DNA of 64,000 nt, taken from contig CM068367.1 of NCBI GenBank assembly GCA_034769895.1, forward strand, positions 125,091,927-125,155,926. The letters are read 5' to 3'. The translations under genes and the position numbers were made by a program. Origin of the DNA: Magicicada septendecula (lineage: Eukaryota > Arthropoda > Insecta > Hemiptera > Cicadidae). The notes beneath the pieces are model-generated. The model had not been told where the DNA came from, made no database searches, and worked only from the letters and a program-made list of their open reading frames with translations. Numbering within the stretch: the first letter of the stretch is position 1; every line of letters starts with the position of its first letter. Below, one piece after another: positions 34,251 through 46,364 of this stretch.

Positions 34251-37133
34251 ACATGTGTGGTTTAATATTGTTTATTTAGAATATTATTAAAAGGTTGTAG
34301 TCGTTGAGAGTTACTAATTTTACAAAGCGATTTAAAATGTAACATTCGAGGTTACTAAAAGTGTGTTTACAATTGTAGAATTATAATTGTCTGAAAAGGA
34401 TTCCCTTAGATAAAACAAATACAATAGTTGTGTTAATATTATTTAAATACTAGCGTTGCTTAAGTTTAAAAGTAAGGTATAATGGTTGGTCGCTTGATGA
34501 TGATGATCGTCTTGTTGATACTAACTGTGAAACTTCTCCTCCAGGTCGATAATAGTCTAAGTACGTTACGTCTAGTAATGTCTGGACAATAGAATAAATA
34601 TAATATACTTTCACGTACCTGGTCGTGTTTTCTAGAAGTTCAATAAGCTGTCAAAACGGTTTACAAAAACCAACTCACTTAATCGACAAGGTTAGGTTCC
34701 CTTGTTTGATAATGGGCGCCACACGGATTTATTTTGGGAAAATCCCGTGGAAAACCCATGAATAGAATCAATTAATGATTTTTTTTTTTTTTTAATTAAA
34801 ATAATTGTTTATTACCTTTATGGCAATGCTATTCAAAATATTTAATCACAACTGAAGGTTGTTTTGAGTTTCTTCTGAATAAAATATTTAACTATTTGTT
34901 AGAAATAAATTAAGTCGAGTTATGCTGTTAATAATGGGGTTTTATTCATACCCTTGATAGAGAATTCAAACAAATATAATTAAAAACATACGATGATGTA
35001 CAATTGTAAATAAGTTATTACATACCCTGTAAGGCTTGCTCAGAACATAAGCAGTAAATCTGGCTAAGTCCAGATATTTCTTTTTACTTCAAACATTAAT
35101 CTTATTTAAATCTCAGGTGTAAGTTCTTTGAGACACAAAAAAGAAAGTTTATGCCTACACAATAGCTAATGACCTCCTGATATAAGATAGACTAGTAATG
35201 TCTTTGATGTTACTATTACAAATAAAAATAAAAATAACCTATTTCATAGGTTATGCGTTCGTCACGCTTGGTTTATGATTTACAACGTTATATTTTGAGA
35301 ACACTTATAACTAACATTCAACTTAACTGGTATTGACAAATTCATTAAATAAATTTAGACATGGTGTAATATAGAAAAATGTTTCAGTGTTTTTGCGTCA
35401 GTACAGATCAGTGTATCAAAACGTACAGGTTATGGCGCTCGTAGTAAAATGAATAAATTGTTACACTGTTACCTGGTGTTTTAATCTTTCGATTAAAATT
35501 TCAATTAACACCTCGATAATCGGATTATAATGATTATCGTTATTCACTACACACGCACAAGAACAGAGAATTTCGATCCACTTCTAACTTAAAGGATCAT
35601 AAATAATACTATTTAATTATTTCTGCTGTTCATTATTTTTTCCGCACTGAATGAAATAATACTGCACATAATCACAACGATTCTTTGTAGAATATCTTGA
35701 AGTAGTTGTAGGTTGTTGTCAAACTGTTTCCTTTGATGTACTATGGTAATGACGCTATCAGTTATTAAAAATTTTGAGATGGCCAACGCACGTTCCGCGC
35801 TGAATGAAATTAAGAAGTGTCTGCTGAAAATCTGTTACAGCTCTTTTTATACCCGACCCTTTGATCGGCTCTAGGCAATAGTGTTAATTACTAAGCAATT
35901 TTGTGATTGGCTTAGACAGGTGTGATGAACGTGACGTATTGTTTGTCCAACCGTCAAAAACGGTTTTCTAACCGCCAAACGCTGAGATGATTGACAGTTG
36001 TCGATGTTATTGGTGTTGATAACCAAATTTCTTAAGCATATTTTGTAAATGATGCTAACACCTTTCACGCACTTAATATAGTTGCGATTGGGGCTGTATC
36101 GCCATCAAATTAAAGAATATTTAGTCCTCTTTAATTTGATATAGTTTGATACAGAGTTAATTTCACTTTTACTGACCTTGCTACATAAACAATGTTCAGG
36201 TACACTACTTCGCACTGTCGTCTGTTTACCGAAATCGGCGATTATACACTCTGACTAATATAGTTTGTGTTCTACATCGCGTTTTATCACTCAAACGTTT
36301 ATGTGAGAACACTATTAAATCTGTACTGATATTTAATTACTGTACATTATGAATATACCTTGACTTTATACATTGTAATGAACTGTCCCTACATACTATG
36401 ATATTTCGTTTCACATCAATTTGCTCTATTCTATTAACTAACAATTGAATTATAAATTATATCATTTTAATAATGCTTATTGCTATGTTTGAGCATAACA
36501 ATCGTTAAGTGTAGGTGATCTACACTTATATTACTTCCTAATAATCACCTCATTGATGATTGTTTGGTCTAGGCCTTGTTAAGGCATACCGTTTATACTG
36601 GAATTCTGCCTTAAAAACTTTTATTAGTTCACAATTCGGTACTTTGCTGAGGTAGCTTATTTGTATAAGGTTCCCTCTTACAAATGTGTTTTCTTGTCAT
36701 AAGTATATTTTAGATTGAAATTTAGCTTCGTTCTCATTTTGTGGCTATCGCTAATTTTAGTTTTTGGCAATAATAATTACTTGTCATGATTGATTTATTA
36801 TCAGCCAAATGCTGATTCTGATCTCACATTATTCAGACTCTTATTTGATCATTTTTTAGTAACATATCATATTCTGTTTACATTATTCACTGACTCGCTT
36901 GACAGCTTAAAGTGAATTTAAATTGTCCATCAGTTTGTGTCAGTTGTAGTCTGGTTGTAGTGTCAAACAGTATTTGGGTTTACTGTTTCTTGTGGCACTT
37001 CTGTTCTTTCTTCTTCCATGATTCCTCTCTTCTTGGTAATTCTCATTATTACCTTATCTTTTTACATTATCGTTATGTACTTATTAAACCTGATAGTATA
37101 TGTTTAGGTTATGTAACATCTGGTTATGTTACA
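34165..37133 (-). repeat. Complete 5' LTR (2969 bp)
   Basis: Bounded by TGTAATATAAC and GTTATGTTACA. It includes a perfect 9-mer TGGCGCCCA on the minus strand at 34713-34721 that also occurs in the 54-kb LTR. Short ORFs inside have no features. Confidence 0.85.
35843..35851 (-). promoter_or_regulatory. TATA-like box in 5' LTR
   Basis: The minus strand reads TATAAAAAG after GGGTCGGG. This is a plausible LTR promoter, comparable in surroundings to the TATATATA of the 54-kb LTR. Confidence 0.4.
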
Positions 37134-37137
37134 AAGT

Positions 37138-38906
37138 GAATGCAAAAACCAACATTGAAGGGGAAAAAATTGACATCGTCTATGTTTTCATGCATGTTGC
37201 AAGAGTTTTGCAACAACAGACTAAGTAGTAAGCTGGGAAAGGAGTACCTTGGGCCTGTTACACACTGCCAACTAGTTGCCAGCACCAACCACTAGAACAG
37301 GAGTTGGCCATTTTTTTGGTATTGTTTTCCCAAAGTAATATACAATGTCATGCAGCTTGCCAATATAAACCAGCTAAAGGAATTAAAATATCCATTGAAA
37401 CACAATGTACTGTAACTACTACACAAGTAAATTAAGATAATATTTTAATGTCATATGCTAGTTGCATTCTTTATGAAATGTGTTCTTCTACACCTCAAGG
37501 GCCAAGATTACAGTCTGTTTCTAAAGAATTTAATACAGTACTAAGTACATACAGTAGTTACACATAATGACAGAATGTCAGCGTATATGTTGTATCAGAC
37601 TTTCATCAAATTTTGAAAATTTAATGCTTGTTATTGAAACTTTCACATTAATGTTATTCTTCCTTCTCCATGATTAATTGTTCATGTCAGGTGTGAAATT
37701 GGTTACTTTTAACTTACCCTGTGCATGCATAAGCGACCTGTGCTACTATAGACGTTGCAAATGCCCTACTGAAGTAAATGTACTTTTAAAACTGTTTAGT
37801 TCTTTGAAAATTTGTATTTTTATAGTATTCATTTAAATTGATTTTGCATATTTTAAATTGTGCAGCAACCTAGTCACATGTAATATTATAATGTTCGTAT
37901 CCTTAAAAGATAAGCAATCTCCATGGTTTTTTCATCATATGGATGTACACAAGGTCAGTAATGATGTAGTATCGAAGCTTCCAGTTTTTCTAGGGGTCCG
38001 CAACTACACAATTATTGTTAATGCATCATACAGAAAGCAGTAGATTCATCTCATAATTGCAGTGGGTACAAATACAGGATTCATAAGGTACTAGTCAGTA
38101 TAAGACTGTGATTCAGTGTGTGTACATAGTAAAGTGATATAGTGAATTATTATGTGTTGACATTTGTAATTAGCGATGTACATTATTTATTACGACAGTG
38201 TTAAATAAGCGGTATTTATTCTGTGTTACAATTGCGTGTCAAGGCCCGTGAAATATTAAAAGTGACTACCATATTTTCTGTTGTATAATTTGTCCTTTCT
38301 CTATACTGGAAATGCCTTCATAATCTTGATGCCACTATACACCAAAGAGTCATATATAATGAAGTTGCTTGGCTAGTCTCTAATATAATGAAATGAAAGA
38401 ATGATATTCTTATAAAATTGCTAGTTCATCTGAAGCTCTGTACAACATACAAAAGATAGTACGTGTATAAAGATTCTTTTGTTCGTTCAATGTAGTTGTG
38501 GGAAGGCTTTATTTGTGTTTAATGTAGCATTAGCAGTAGTATGTTTATGCAGTAGAAATCATGTAATTCACAAACATATAGATAAAAAAAAGAGCACTGG
38601 AACACCATTTCTGGAAGCAAAGGAGATGGAAACCAACCAAACTATAAAAATTTATGAGTAAATTCACATAGATTAATATTTTCCACTTTTGTATAACTGT
38701 TTGAGTAGTAAAGTCATCATCATCATCATCATCTTCTTCACCAAGGATTAAACCAAAAATGGTTCGTTGCAGTCACAAGTAGACTATACTATTATTAAAA
38801 TTTGTTTGGTATTGACAGATGGAACTGTTGATTAAACAACTGACTGCTACGTGCCTCTCAACCAATCGCCGTACTCAAAACTGTAAACAGTAACCGTAGC
38901 AATGCA
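37138..38906. other. Unassigned sequence without recognised gene
   Basis: No open frame with recognisable protein features. A (CAT)n microsatellite lies near 38715-38736. Confidence 0.4.
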
Positions 38907-41510
38907 CACTGTTGCCAATAATGTCCCACACGTGCTGTTATTCAAACCAGTGTGGAATGTCGCGCCACAGAGTGAACTGTTAGTCTGTTTGTTAAGAGTG
39001 CTGTGTTCTCGGTTACACTTGTTTGATTATTCGTGGGTGTACGTTAGTTTAATACTTAAATAGTTGTGTTGCAGATACAAGTTTATTGCTAATTAATTTC
39101 TAATTACTTAACTAATTTCTGACTAATTAACTAAGTGTAGTGAAAACGTGTGAATCTATTATTAACTAAATAAGCATAAGCATGTTTAAATTACATGTTT
39201 ACCTAAGTATAAATTTACTTTATTTTGTTCATTTTACGGAACTTTGTGCGTGCGATTTTTATTTTAAAACAATTTGTATAAATATCTACATTCTTAAATT
39301 TTGAATTCTTTAAAATACGTAACAGCTTTAACCTATACGCGTTTACTTTCAAACAGAAGGTATGTCTGAAAGTGAGGAAACTGGGAAAAAGCGTGGTCGA
39401 CCGCGAATACACCCGGTAAAAGAGAAAACACGTATTTCCGGTCGCGGAGTACCAATTATAGGGCAGTCCAGAGAATTCGTTTGTTCTCTACGAGATTATT
39501 TCGAGAAAGAGAAGGAACATGGTGGGCCTCTGATTTCAGTTGGTCAAGTTGTTGATAGAACAGCAGCTGCACTCTCTATAAGTAAAAATACGGTCGTAAC
39601 GATAGGTAAGGAGAAGTGTAAACAAAGCGAGGAAGCTGGCCCTTCTAAACTGGAAACACCAGGTAAAAAAAGACAGATAGAAAAACGTGTTACTAATCTG
39701 GATGCTTTTGCAGAAGATGGGATCCGTCGCCACGTATATGAGTATTACAGTCGTAAAGAGTATCCTACAATAAAAAAGCTACTCGTTACTCTTCATGATG
39801 CAGAGCTTTTCACTGGTAGCCACTCGTCTTTACGGTCCGTAATTAAAAATTTGGGATTTAAATTTACTACCGTTTCGGGTAGAAAAGTATTAATGGAGCA
39901 ACAACACGTAGTAGCTTCTCGCTGTAGATTTCTTAGGGGTGTAATAAATAAAAATTTTAATAACGTCGTGTGGCTTGACAAAACATGGGTGAACGCAGGA
40001 CATTCTTTAAAAAAGTGTTGGTCGGATGATTCTACGGCGGGAACTATGCCAGTGCGAATTGGAAAAGGTGGAAGACTTATAATTATCCACACCGGAAATT
40101 CTCAGGGGTTTATTCCCAATTGCCTCTATGTATTTAAATCGAAAAAGACTTCTGACTATCACGAAGAAATGAATCACAACAAATTTAAAACATGGTTTGA
40201 AGAATTCCTGTTAAAGAATATTCCTCCCAATTCAGTGATCGTGATGGACAACGCCCCATATCATTCAGTGATTAAAGACAAGGCTCCAACAATGGCTTCA
40301 AAAAAAGAAGAGATGGTTGAATGGTTAAAACGCCGAAACATTCCATTGACAGAGGATATGAAAAAGGCTGAGTTGATGGAATTAGTACTATTTAATAAAC
40401 CAAAGTTTCCTGTGTATATTGTTGACGAGTTGGCTGAAAGTTACGGTCATAAAGTCATCCGGTTGCCTCCATATCATTGTCACTTTAACGCCATAGAACT
40501 AATATGGGCCAGGGTTAAAAAATACGTTGCCATAAATAATACAAAATTCACGATGACTGAAGTAGAAAAATTAACAAATGAAGCCATGCAAATGATTACT
40601 GGAGAAGACTGGAAGAAGGTAGTCGAACACACCAAGTCAATTATTGAAGACGCTTGGAAAAATGAAGGTATAGTGGAACAGCAGGTAGAAAATTTGATCA
40701 TTTCTGTAAATTGTTCGAGTGACAGTGAATCAGTTGAATCTGAAGATAGTGATTCTACATTAAGCGGAGTTCACCCATTATAAACGTAAGTTTTTATTTT
40801 GTTTAATGTTAGAAGTAATGTTAAATATAAAATTGCAATACAAAAATATTTAATTTTATCTTTAACTAAACAAAAATTAACAAACGAAATGTTATAGTCC
40901 AATATTACAAATTTCTATCAATTATAAATTAATATTTCACTATTTATAGGCAGTTTCATTTATGAAGAATTCGCAAATATTTATGCTTGCTTAATACCAA
41001 ATTATCTGTATTTATTAAGTTCATGATATAATAATAGAGTAATTATTTATCACGTTTTTCAAGTAAATTATTATGATATTAAATCCATACCAAAATATTA
41101 AGTAAGATCTCATATTACCATAGTTGGACTTAACTAGAATTTGCGTAACACGGTTCACGTCATTTCACAAAATAAAAGATTTTTTACGCGATGTGAACAG
41201 ATTAATGTGCACTATGATTAAGGCAATGCACAGTATAATACGTACATGTTATTGCAACCATACATTAAATAATCGTATTCACTATGATATAAGCTACGCG
41301 ACTTCACTACAAAAGCATCTCTGGATGCCTTACTGTAATTAAAAGTACATTAAGTGGTATCATATCATGTTTTAAAAGTAAACTGTTTTGTCTTGAAAAT
41401 CCGTATTAAATGACCTTGAGCGTGAATGTGTTGTAAGTTGTTTGTATGTGAATCATTGTTTTGTGTTTATCAACTTGTAGAAGTCACGTGGTCAGAGTTT
41501 GGCAACATTG
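38907..41510 (+). mobile_element. Tc1/mariner-superfamily transposon (DD82E type)
   Basis: An intact transposase gene sits centrally. Candidate inverted ends are CACTGTTGCCAA (38907-38918) and its near-complement TTGGCAACATTG (41499-41510), one mismatch in 12, with a CACGTG-like block inside both. No clear TA duplication is seen at these exact ends. The right end abuts the LINE relic, so the boundaries are provisional. Confidence 0.6.
39362..40783 (+). CDS. DDE transposase with DD82E spacing, intact
   Basis: 473 codons from ATG to TAA with no breaks. It would cut and paste the surrounding element. Residues 9-15 (KKRGRPR) form an AT-hook, and an HTH-like region lies at about 57-82. Catalytic residues are D206 (WLDKTW), D296 (VIVMDNAPYH) and E379 (FNAIELIW); 82 residues separate the second D and the E. 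The extra length includes a SAP-like segment at about 314-343 (EMVEWLKRRNIPLTEDMKKA). The tail is acidic and Ser-rich. From memory, DD82E is the Sailor group of the IS630/Tc1/mariner superfamily. With no damage visible, this could be an active or recently active copy. Confidence 0.9.
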   Translation: MSESEETGKKRGRPRIHPVKEKTRISGRGVPIIGQSREFVCSLRDYFEKEKEHGGPLISVGQVVDRTAAALSISKNTVVTIGKEKCKQSEEAGPSKLETPGKKRQIEKRVTNLDAFAEDGIRRHVYEYYSRKEYPTIKKLLVTLHDAELFTGSHSSLRSVIKNLGFKFTTVSGRKVLMEQQHVVASRCRFLRGVINKNFNNVVWLDKTWVNAGHSLKKCWSDDSTAGTMPVRIGKGGRLIIIHTGNSQGFIPNCLYVFKSKKTSDYHEEMNHNKFKTWFEEFLLKNIPPNSVIVMDNAPYHSVIKDKAPTMASKKEEMVEWLKRRNIPLTEDMKKAELMELVLFNKPKFPVYIVDELAESYGHKVIRLPPYHCHFNAIELIWARVKKYVAINNTKFTMTEVEKLTNEAMQMITGEDWKKVVEHTKSIIEDAWKNEGIVEQQVENLIISVNCSSDSESVESEDSDSTLSGVHPL

Positions 41511-41519
41511 TTTCCCTTT

Positions 41520-41959
41520 CAGTACAAACATCAATACCAAACAAATTTTAATAATAGTATAGAGCTGGTCACTCCAACACTTCTTCTGACACCCCACACC
41601 TCTTCTTCCTTTAGGCTTATAATTCATTCGTTGTTTGGGGAAGCAGCAGTGTCATCCATTCAGTTAAGATGTTCCACCATTTTAGCCGATATTAGATATT
41701 TTATCAAGTATACTCATAATATTCATCTCCAGCCGTACATTAACATTTCTTTTGCTATCTTGAAGAGTATATCCTGCCACGTGCCTAAGAAATCTCATTT
41801 CGGCCACTTGAATACGACTAGCCTGGGACTCTGTTTAAGTCCAGTTCTCAGACTCATAGAGAAGTACGGGGAGGGCCATCACCTTGTAGGACTCCAGGCA
41901 TCTTTTCCTTGTTGATTTTAGAGTTCTCTCCTGATGGTCCCACATATATGGTTGAACAC
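41520..41959 (-). pseudogene. LINE reverse transcriptase C-terminal relic (distal part)
   Basis: The minus strand, with frameshifts, gives FNHICGTIRRTL, MALPVLLYGSENWT, RIQVAEMRFLRHVAGYT and RNV..RLEMNI. This is the C-terminal region of the common insect endonuclease-reverse transcriptase LINE family. It continues the fragment at 46844-47045 across the inserted gypsy element. Stops and frame changes show it is dead. Confidence 0.75.
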
Positions 41960-42450
41960 TGTGATGCAGCGAAGCGAAGATCTGCTCTCGGCGCCAGCCG
42001 AGACGTGACACGAGAAGTTGAGGCGAGCCAATCAGGGATCAGCTGCCGAGACGTGACCATCTAACGTGCTCGAGGCTAGCCAGTCAGGGATCAGCGGCAC
42101 TCTGATAGCTTCATGGCACAACACCTATGAGGGCATAAAAAGAGCACCGCTAGAAAATTTTGGTGCACTCCATTGGACGTCGGAAGGAAGCCAGCCGGAA
42201 GAAAAGGATGAAGGAAGAATGGAGAGCACAGGAGAGCCAGTGATGGAAATCGACTGGGACAGCAGCGGGCTCTACATACCGCTGCTGAAAGAAGAGGACC
42301 GCAGTACGCCCGGAACAGCGGACGCAGCCGCCGAACATCACAGCGCTGCTCGGACGGCGTACGCAAATGATGTAACGTCCTCGACAAATGGTCCTTTTAA
42401 AGACCACAAAAACGATAGTGTGTACGATTGGCGCCATTTGTCCTGTGACA
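41960..42450 (+). repeat. 5' LTR (491 bp)
   Basis: Direct repeat of 46365-46843 with scattered differences. A TATA-like CATAAAAAG lies near 42135. ORFs reading through the LTR are not genes. Confidence 0.92.
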
Positions 42451-42452
42451 AG

Positions 42453-42470
42453 TGGCGCCCAACGTGGGGC
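42453..42470 (+). other. Primer-binding site, exact tRNA-Lys complement
   Basis: TGGCGCCCAACGTGGGGC begins two bases after the LTR. It is complementary to the 3' end of insect tRNA-Lys(CTT) as I recall it (…GCCCCACGTTGGGCG plus CCA). Confidence 0.88.
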
Positions 42471-42486
42471 ACCGATCATCTTGCGG

Positions 42487-43107
42487 ATGCAAGATCCAGC
42501 CACACCAGAGAGCTACCAACCGGCACAAAACAACATGGCGCCCAACAGCTATACCCAGCAGGACACCGGGTTCGAGGTAGAGCAAGGCTTTGTGCAATTC
42601 GCTGCAGCTCTGAGGTGCACGTTGCCACCGGTGATCACTGCTACATACCATGGCCTCAATTACAAGGATCCAGAACGATATCCTCGACAGCTGCGGGACT
42701 ACAGAGTCCCACTGGAACAGTGGGCGGATTACGCAGTAGCGCAGCTCCGAGGAGAAGCTGCCACATGGGCAGAGAGATACACGGGATTGCAGATAAGTTG
42801 GCCCGAGTTCTGCGACCGCTTCCGGCATTACTTCTGCGGGACGCAACGCGACACAGAGCTGTTGGCCGAGCTGTACGGGCAAACGCAGTGGCAGGAATCG
42901 GCGGAAATCTTCATCCTGAGAAAAATCAAGCTGTTTCGCCATCTGTATCCTTGAGGTGACGAGAGAACGAGCATAGCCATGCTTACACAACAGCTGCAGC
43001 CACGCCTTCGACCGACGCTGAGGTTCCCGCTGCCTACAACTTTGGAGGAACTTTTACAATGGGCAATGAGCATCGAGGCGGTCTTGGATCAAGATAGTCA
43101 TGCGTGA
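42487..43107 (+). pseudogene. gag: gag, frameshifted
   Basis: The ATG at 42487 (MQDPATPESYQ) opens a frame with capsid-like blocks (HGLNYKDPERYP, LRGEAATWAERY, FCDRFRHYFCG) and stops at 42954. Homology continues in another frame (MLTQQLQPRLRPTLRFPL and EELLQWAMSIEAVL) to about 43107. No clear zinc knuckle remains; the CRSCLGRHF..DCP-like stretch just downstream is in a third frame. The gene is broken by at least one indel and is probably silent. Confidence 0.7.
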
Positions 43108-43160
43108 GGTCGGTATGCCTCTGCTGAAAACTCCCTGGATCGAATAGGGGGGTCGATGCA

Positions 43161-44576
43161 GTGTCGATCGGCCTCAAGCACGAAAGAGGAACAAAGAATG
43201 GACAGCCTAACGCTCAAGTCCCGCTTCTGCCTGGGAAGACACTTCCATCGGGACTGCCCTGTGAAGAACCGGCAGGGAAACGACCAAGCGCCCTGGTAAA
43301 TAGCCCACCGGGGCGCGTGAACCAACTAGGTACGGACATACCGCGCATTCCAATAGAGATAGCCGTCCGAAAACTGACCGCAGCCTTGGACTCCGCTGCA
43401 AACTACGACTTCGTTCAGGCAGGTCTCCTGCCCGGAGGAAGGAAGACGGAGCCCCGAGATGTCCAGCTAGCGCTACACGGTCAGCAATGTCAATCAACGG
43501 CCGCCGCCGTCTCAGACATTGTAATTGGAAGTCTCACGATCACCACCAGTCTGCTAGAAGTGCCCGGACTGCAAGAAGTTTTGCTGGGCCAACACTGGCT
43601 CACGGCAAACCAAGCAGTTGTAGACTACCGACGGGGCTGCCTTCACATTGGCAGCAAGAACCGACAGACGGTCTTCTGGAATGACTGCGCGGAGCCCGAG
43701 GAAGAGGACATTGAGGAAGATAGCCTTCAAACGTCAGCAGGTGGCCAACACCGTAAACGGCTTCTGGAAATGTTACACCGTCATCGCAGTTTGTTCTCCC
43801 GTGGCCCGCTTCGCACCACATCTGCGGCCAAGCACGAGATCCGGCTGAAAGAAGGTAGCCAGCCATTCTGGCTCCTAATGTACCGGTACTCCGATGAGAA
43901 GAAACGCACCATCCGGGAACAGGTAGAAGAGATGCTGAGGTAGCCTATCATTGAACCAGCCACCTCGCCATACAGCTCTCCGGTGGTGATTGTGAAGAAG
44001 TACAGCACACCCCGGTTCTGCGTGGACTTCCGGAGGCTGAACGATCAGACCGAGGATGTGGATTCACCACTGCCGCTGATATACGAAACAATCAAGGACC
44101 TCAGCGGGGCTAAAGTCTTCTCGACCCTAGATCTGAAGAGCGGCTACTGGCAAATCCCTCTGGAGGAAGAAGCAAAGAAGTACACAGCATTCTCGGTGCC
44201 CGACGGAGGTTGCTACCAGTTCCGGGTGATGTGCTTTGGGCTGAAGAATGCGCCCAGCACTTTCCAACAGCTGATGCAGGATGTTCTCACGGTACTGTTA
44301 CGGGAGTGCTGCCTTGTCTATCTGGATGACATCATCGTCTACTCCCCCGACTGGGAAACGCACCTGCGACACCTGGATCAAGTCTTGGAAAGGCTGCAGA
44401 TGCACCAGCTGACCTGTTCACTTAACAAGTGTCACTTCGGCCGGGAAGAAGTCGCCTTTCTGGGCCACAAGATTACTCCAGACGGCAACCTCCCGCAGCA
44501 GCAACATCTCAGATTGATCAAAGACCAGTCGGCCCCCAGCAACAAGAAAGAGCTACAACGCTTCCTGGGAACCTGC
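43161..44576 (+). pseudogene. pol: Protease and reverse transcriptase with internal stop
   Basis: One continuous frame except for a TAG at 43941-43943. The protease active site reads AALDSAANYDFV, where D-S/T-G is expected, so the catalytic glycine is replaced. RT blocks are SSPVVIVKKYSTPRFCVDFR, LDLKSGYWQIPL, FRVMCFGLKNAPSTF and the catalytic YLDD (in LVYLDDIIVYS). The frame is lost near 44576 in the RNase H connection region, where a deletion joins ELQRFLG to RTRKWHWDD in another phase. Confidence 0.85.
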
Positions 44577-45060
44577 TGCGGACAAGAAAGTGGCATTGGG
44601 ACGATACAACGCAGCGAGCCTTCAAAGAGGTTAAGGCCGCTTTCCGGCAGCCGTTAAAACTCTCACGACCGGATCGAGACTTGACGATGTTTCTGCAGAC
44701 CGACCCCAGCCAAAAGGGACTTGGAGCGGTGCTTTATCAATGCACCGAAGCCGGAGTGAGGCGTATCATCTCGTATGCCAGTGCCAAGCTCCACGAGGCG
44801 GAGAAAAACTACCACTTCAACGAACTGGAGTGGTTGGCAGTCATCTGGGCCATCAAGAAATATACCGGCCATACTTGGAGGATCACCATTTCATCCTAAG
44901 GACCGACAAGAAGCCGCTAACCTGGCTGAAGCAGGTGACGGGGCAGAAGACGAAGTACGCTCGCTGGGCTCTCCTGATACAGAGCTTCAAATTCACTGTC
45001 GTCCACTGCCCAGGCAAGGAGAACGAGTTGCCGGACTTCCTCTCGAGGGAACCTGGGCTT
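44577..45060 (+). pseudogene. pol: RNase H region, frameshifted
   Basis: RNase H blocks occur in two frames: LTMFLQTDPSQKGLGAVLYQ and EKNYHFNELEWLAVIWAIKK, then HFILRTDKKPLTWLK and HCPGKENELPDFLSR. The first catalytic Asp position is T-D-P-S, typical of the family (usually D-A-S). One indel lies near 44880. Confidence 0.8.
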
Positions 45061-46364
45061 GAAGATACCGCCGGCGTCCAAGAAGAACCACAGATGCAGC
45101 CTGAAGAGAGGCCACTCCGCAGTGTTGTGGCAGCTGCACCGCGACTACAAAGAATCACGGCTGTCGGCATCCATCAGGCAGTGCAGGAGGCGCAAGAAGG
45201 CGACCAGGAGTACCAAGCGTTGAGAAACGACCCTGCGGCGGCTACAGCGAGAGGATACCGGGTAGACAAGGGCCTGGATTGGAAGGACAGACGCAACCAG
45301 GAACCAGGATTGTACGTGCCGCCGAGTGTCCGCATGGAGGTCATCAGGCACTTCCACGACTCCCCTGAAGCCGGTCATCCGGGGGCCGAAGAAACGTTTC
45401 AAGCCATCGGCAAGGACTTCATCTGGACTGGCCTAACCATTGACGTCCACAGATACGTCCAGTGTTGCAGAATATGCGCCCTACACAAGCGCGGCGTAAA
45501 TCCCAAACAGCGACCTCACCGACCCAGGAGATGTTGGAATACTGTCGCCCTGGACGTCATGGGACCATATCCGCTGACTCGAGCTGGCAACCGGTACATC
45601 GTAGTGGTCATGGATATGATGTCGAGATGGGTGGAAGCAAGGCTGACGCCGACACCATTATCCGCTACCTGGAGGAAGAAGTGTTCCCTCGTTGGGGATA
45701 CCCAGAGGTGTTGCTCACCGAGAACAGGAAGCCGCTCACGGGCCACAAGTGGAAGCAGATGTGCGACAAGCTGCACATATGACCGTGGACTACAGCCAAC
45801 TACTATCCCAGGGCAATCCCGAGCGAGCGGCGCAACGGCGAGATCAAGAAGGCGCTGCGGATCCAGCTCCATGACTGCAAGGACCATGGCAACTGGGACA
45901 AGCGTTTGCCGGTGGTTCTGTTCTCGCTGCGGAGCCGTGCAAACACCGCCACTGGAGTGACACCGAGCGAGCTTCTGCTGGGCAGAGACCTACGCTGACC
46001 CGGCGACTGGAGCCAACCACACGCGGAGCAGGACGTCCGGCCAATTGAGGAACGAGAAGAGGCGGCCAGGTCACACCAAACGCAGTATCAGCAGTGGCGG
46101 TATCCAGAACGGAGGACACAGGACTCTACACTGGCCGTAGGGCAGCTGGTGTACGTCAAGAGCCACGCCGGACCAGCCAAAGGACGGAGATACCCTGGAT
46201 GGGAACGAGCCTGGGAAGGTCCGTGTAGTGTTGCTGCAACCCTTGGCGGGCAGATTTACACAGTGGAGGACGGACGCCCATACAAGGTTCACCACCAACG
46301 GCTCAAACCCGCCGGAGAAGAACAGCGGGCTGGCCACCGGAGAGCATTCAAGACCCGGGGGAGT
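45061..46364 (+). pseudogene. pol: Integrase, multiply frameshifted
   Basis: The zinc-binding HHCC is visible (HFHDSPEAGHPG then CCRICALHK), followed by the catalytic start VALDVMGPYPLTRAGNRYI. The next Asp block is altered (LLTENRKPLTGHKWK) in a second frame. The E region (NPERAAQRRDQEG or PSERRNGEIKKAL) is in further frames. A C-terminal chromo/SH3-like part (GQLVYVKSHAGPAKG) lies near 46141-46330. At least three frameshifts and a stop near 45998 are present. Confidence 0.8.

Larger units (their letters stand above)
31560..37133 (-). mobile_element. Long-LTR retrotransposon with single ORF and truncated 3' LTR
   Basis: Its termini are TGTAATATAAC and GTTATGTTACA, which are inverted repeats of each other with one mismatch. 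The duplication aagt lies at 31556-31559 and 37134-37137. The 5' LTR is complete (34165-37133). The 3' LTR retains only 606 bp (31560-32165), so one deletion removed the rest of it and possibly pol. The two 606-bp segments differ at about two positions, so it is young. It contains one intact coiled-coil ORF. Confidence 0.88.

Noticed and set aside
38907-41510. TA target duplication for the DD82E element
   Set aside because: No TA lies directly outside the candidate ends, so I did not claim it.
42066-42959. 297-codon ORF through the LTR and gag
   Set aside because: Reads through the LTR and PBS in a frame other than gag.
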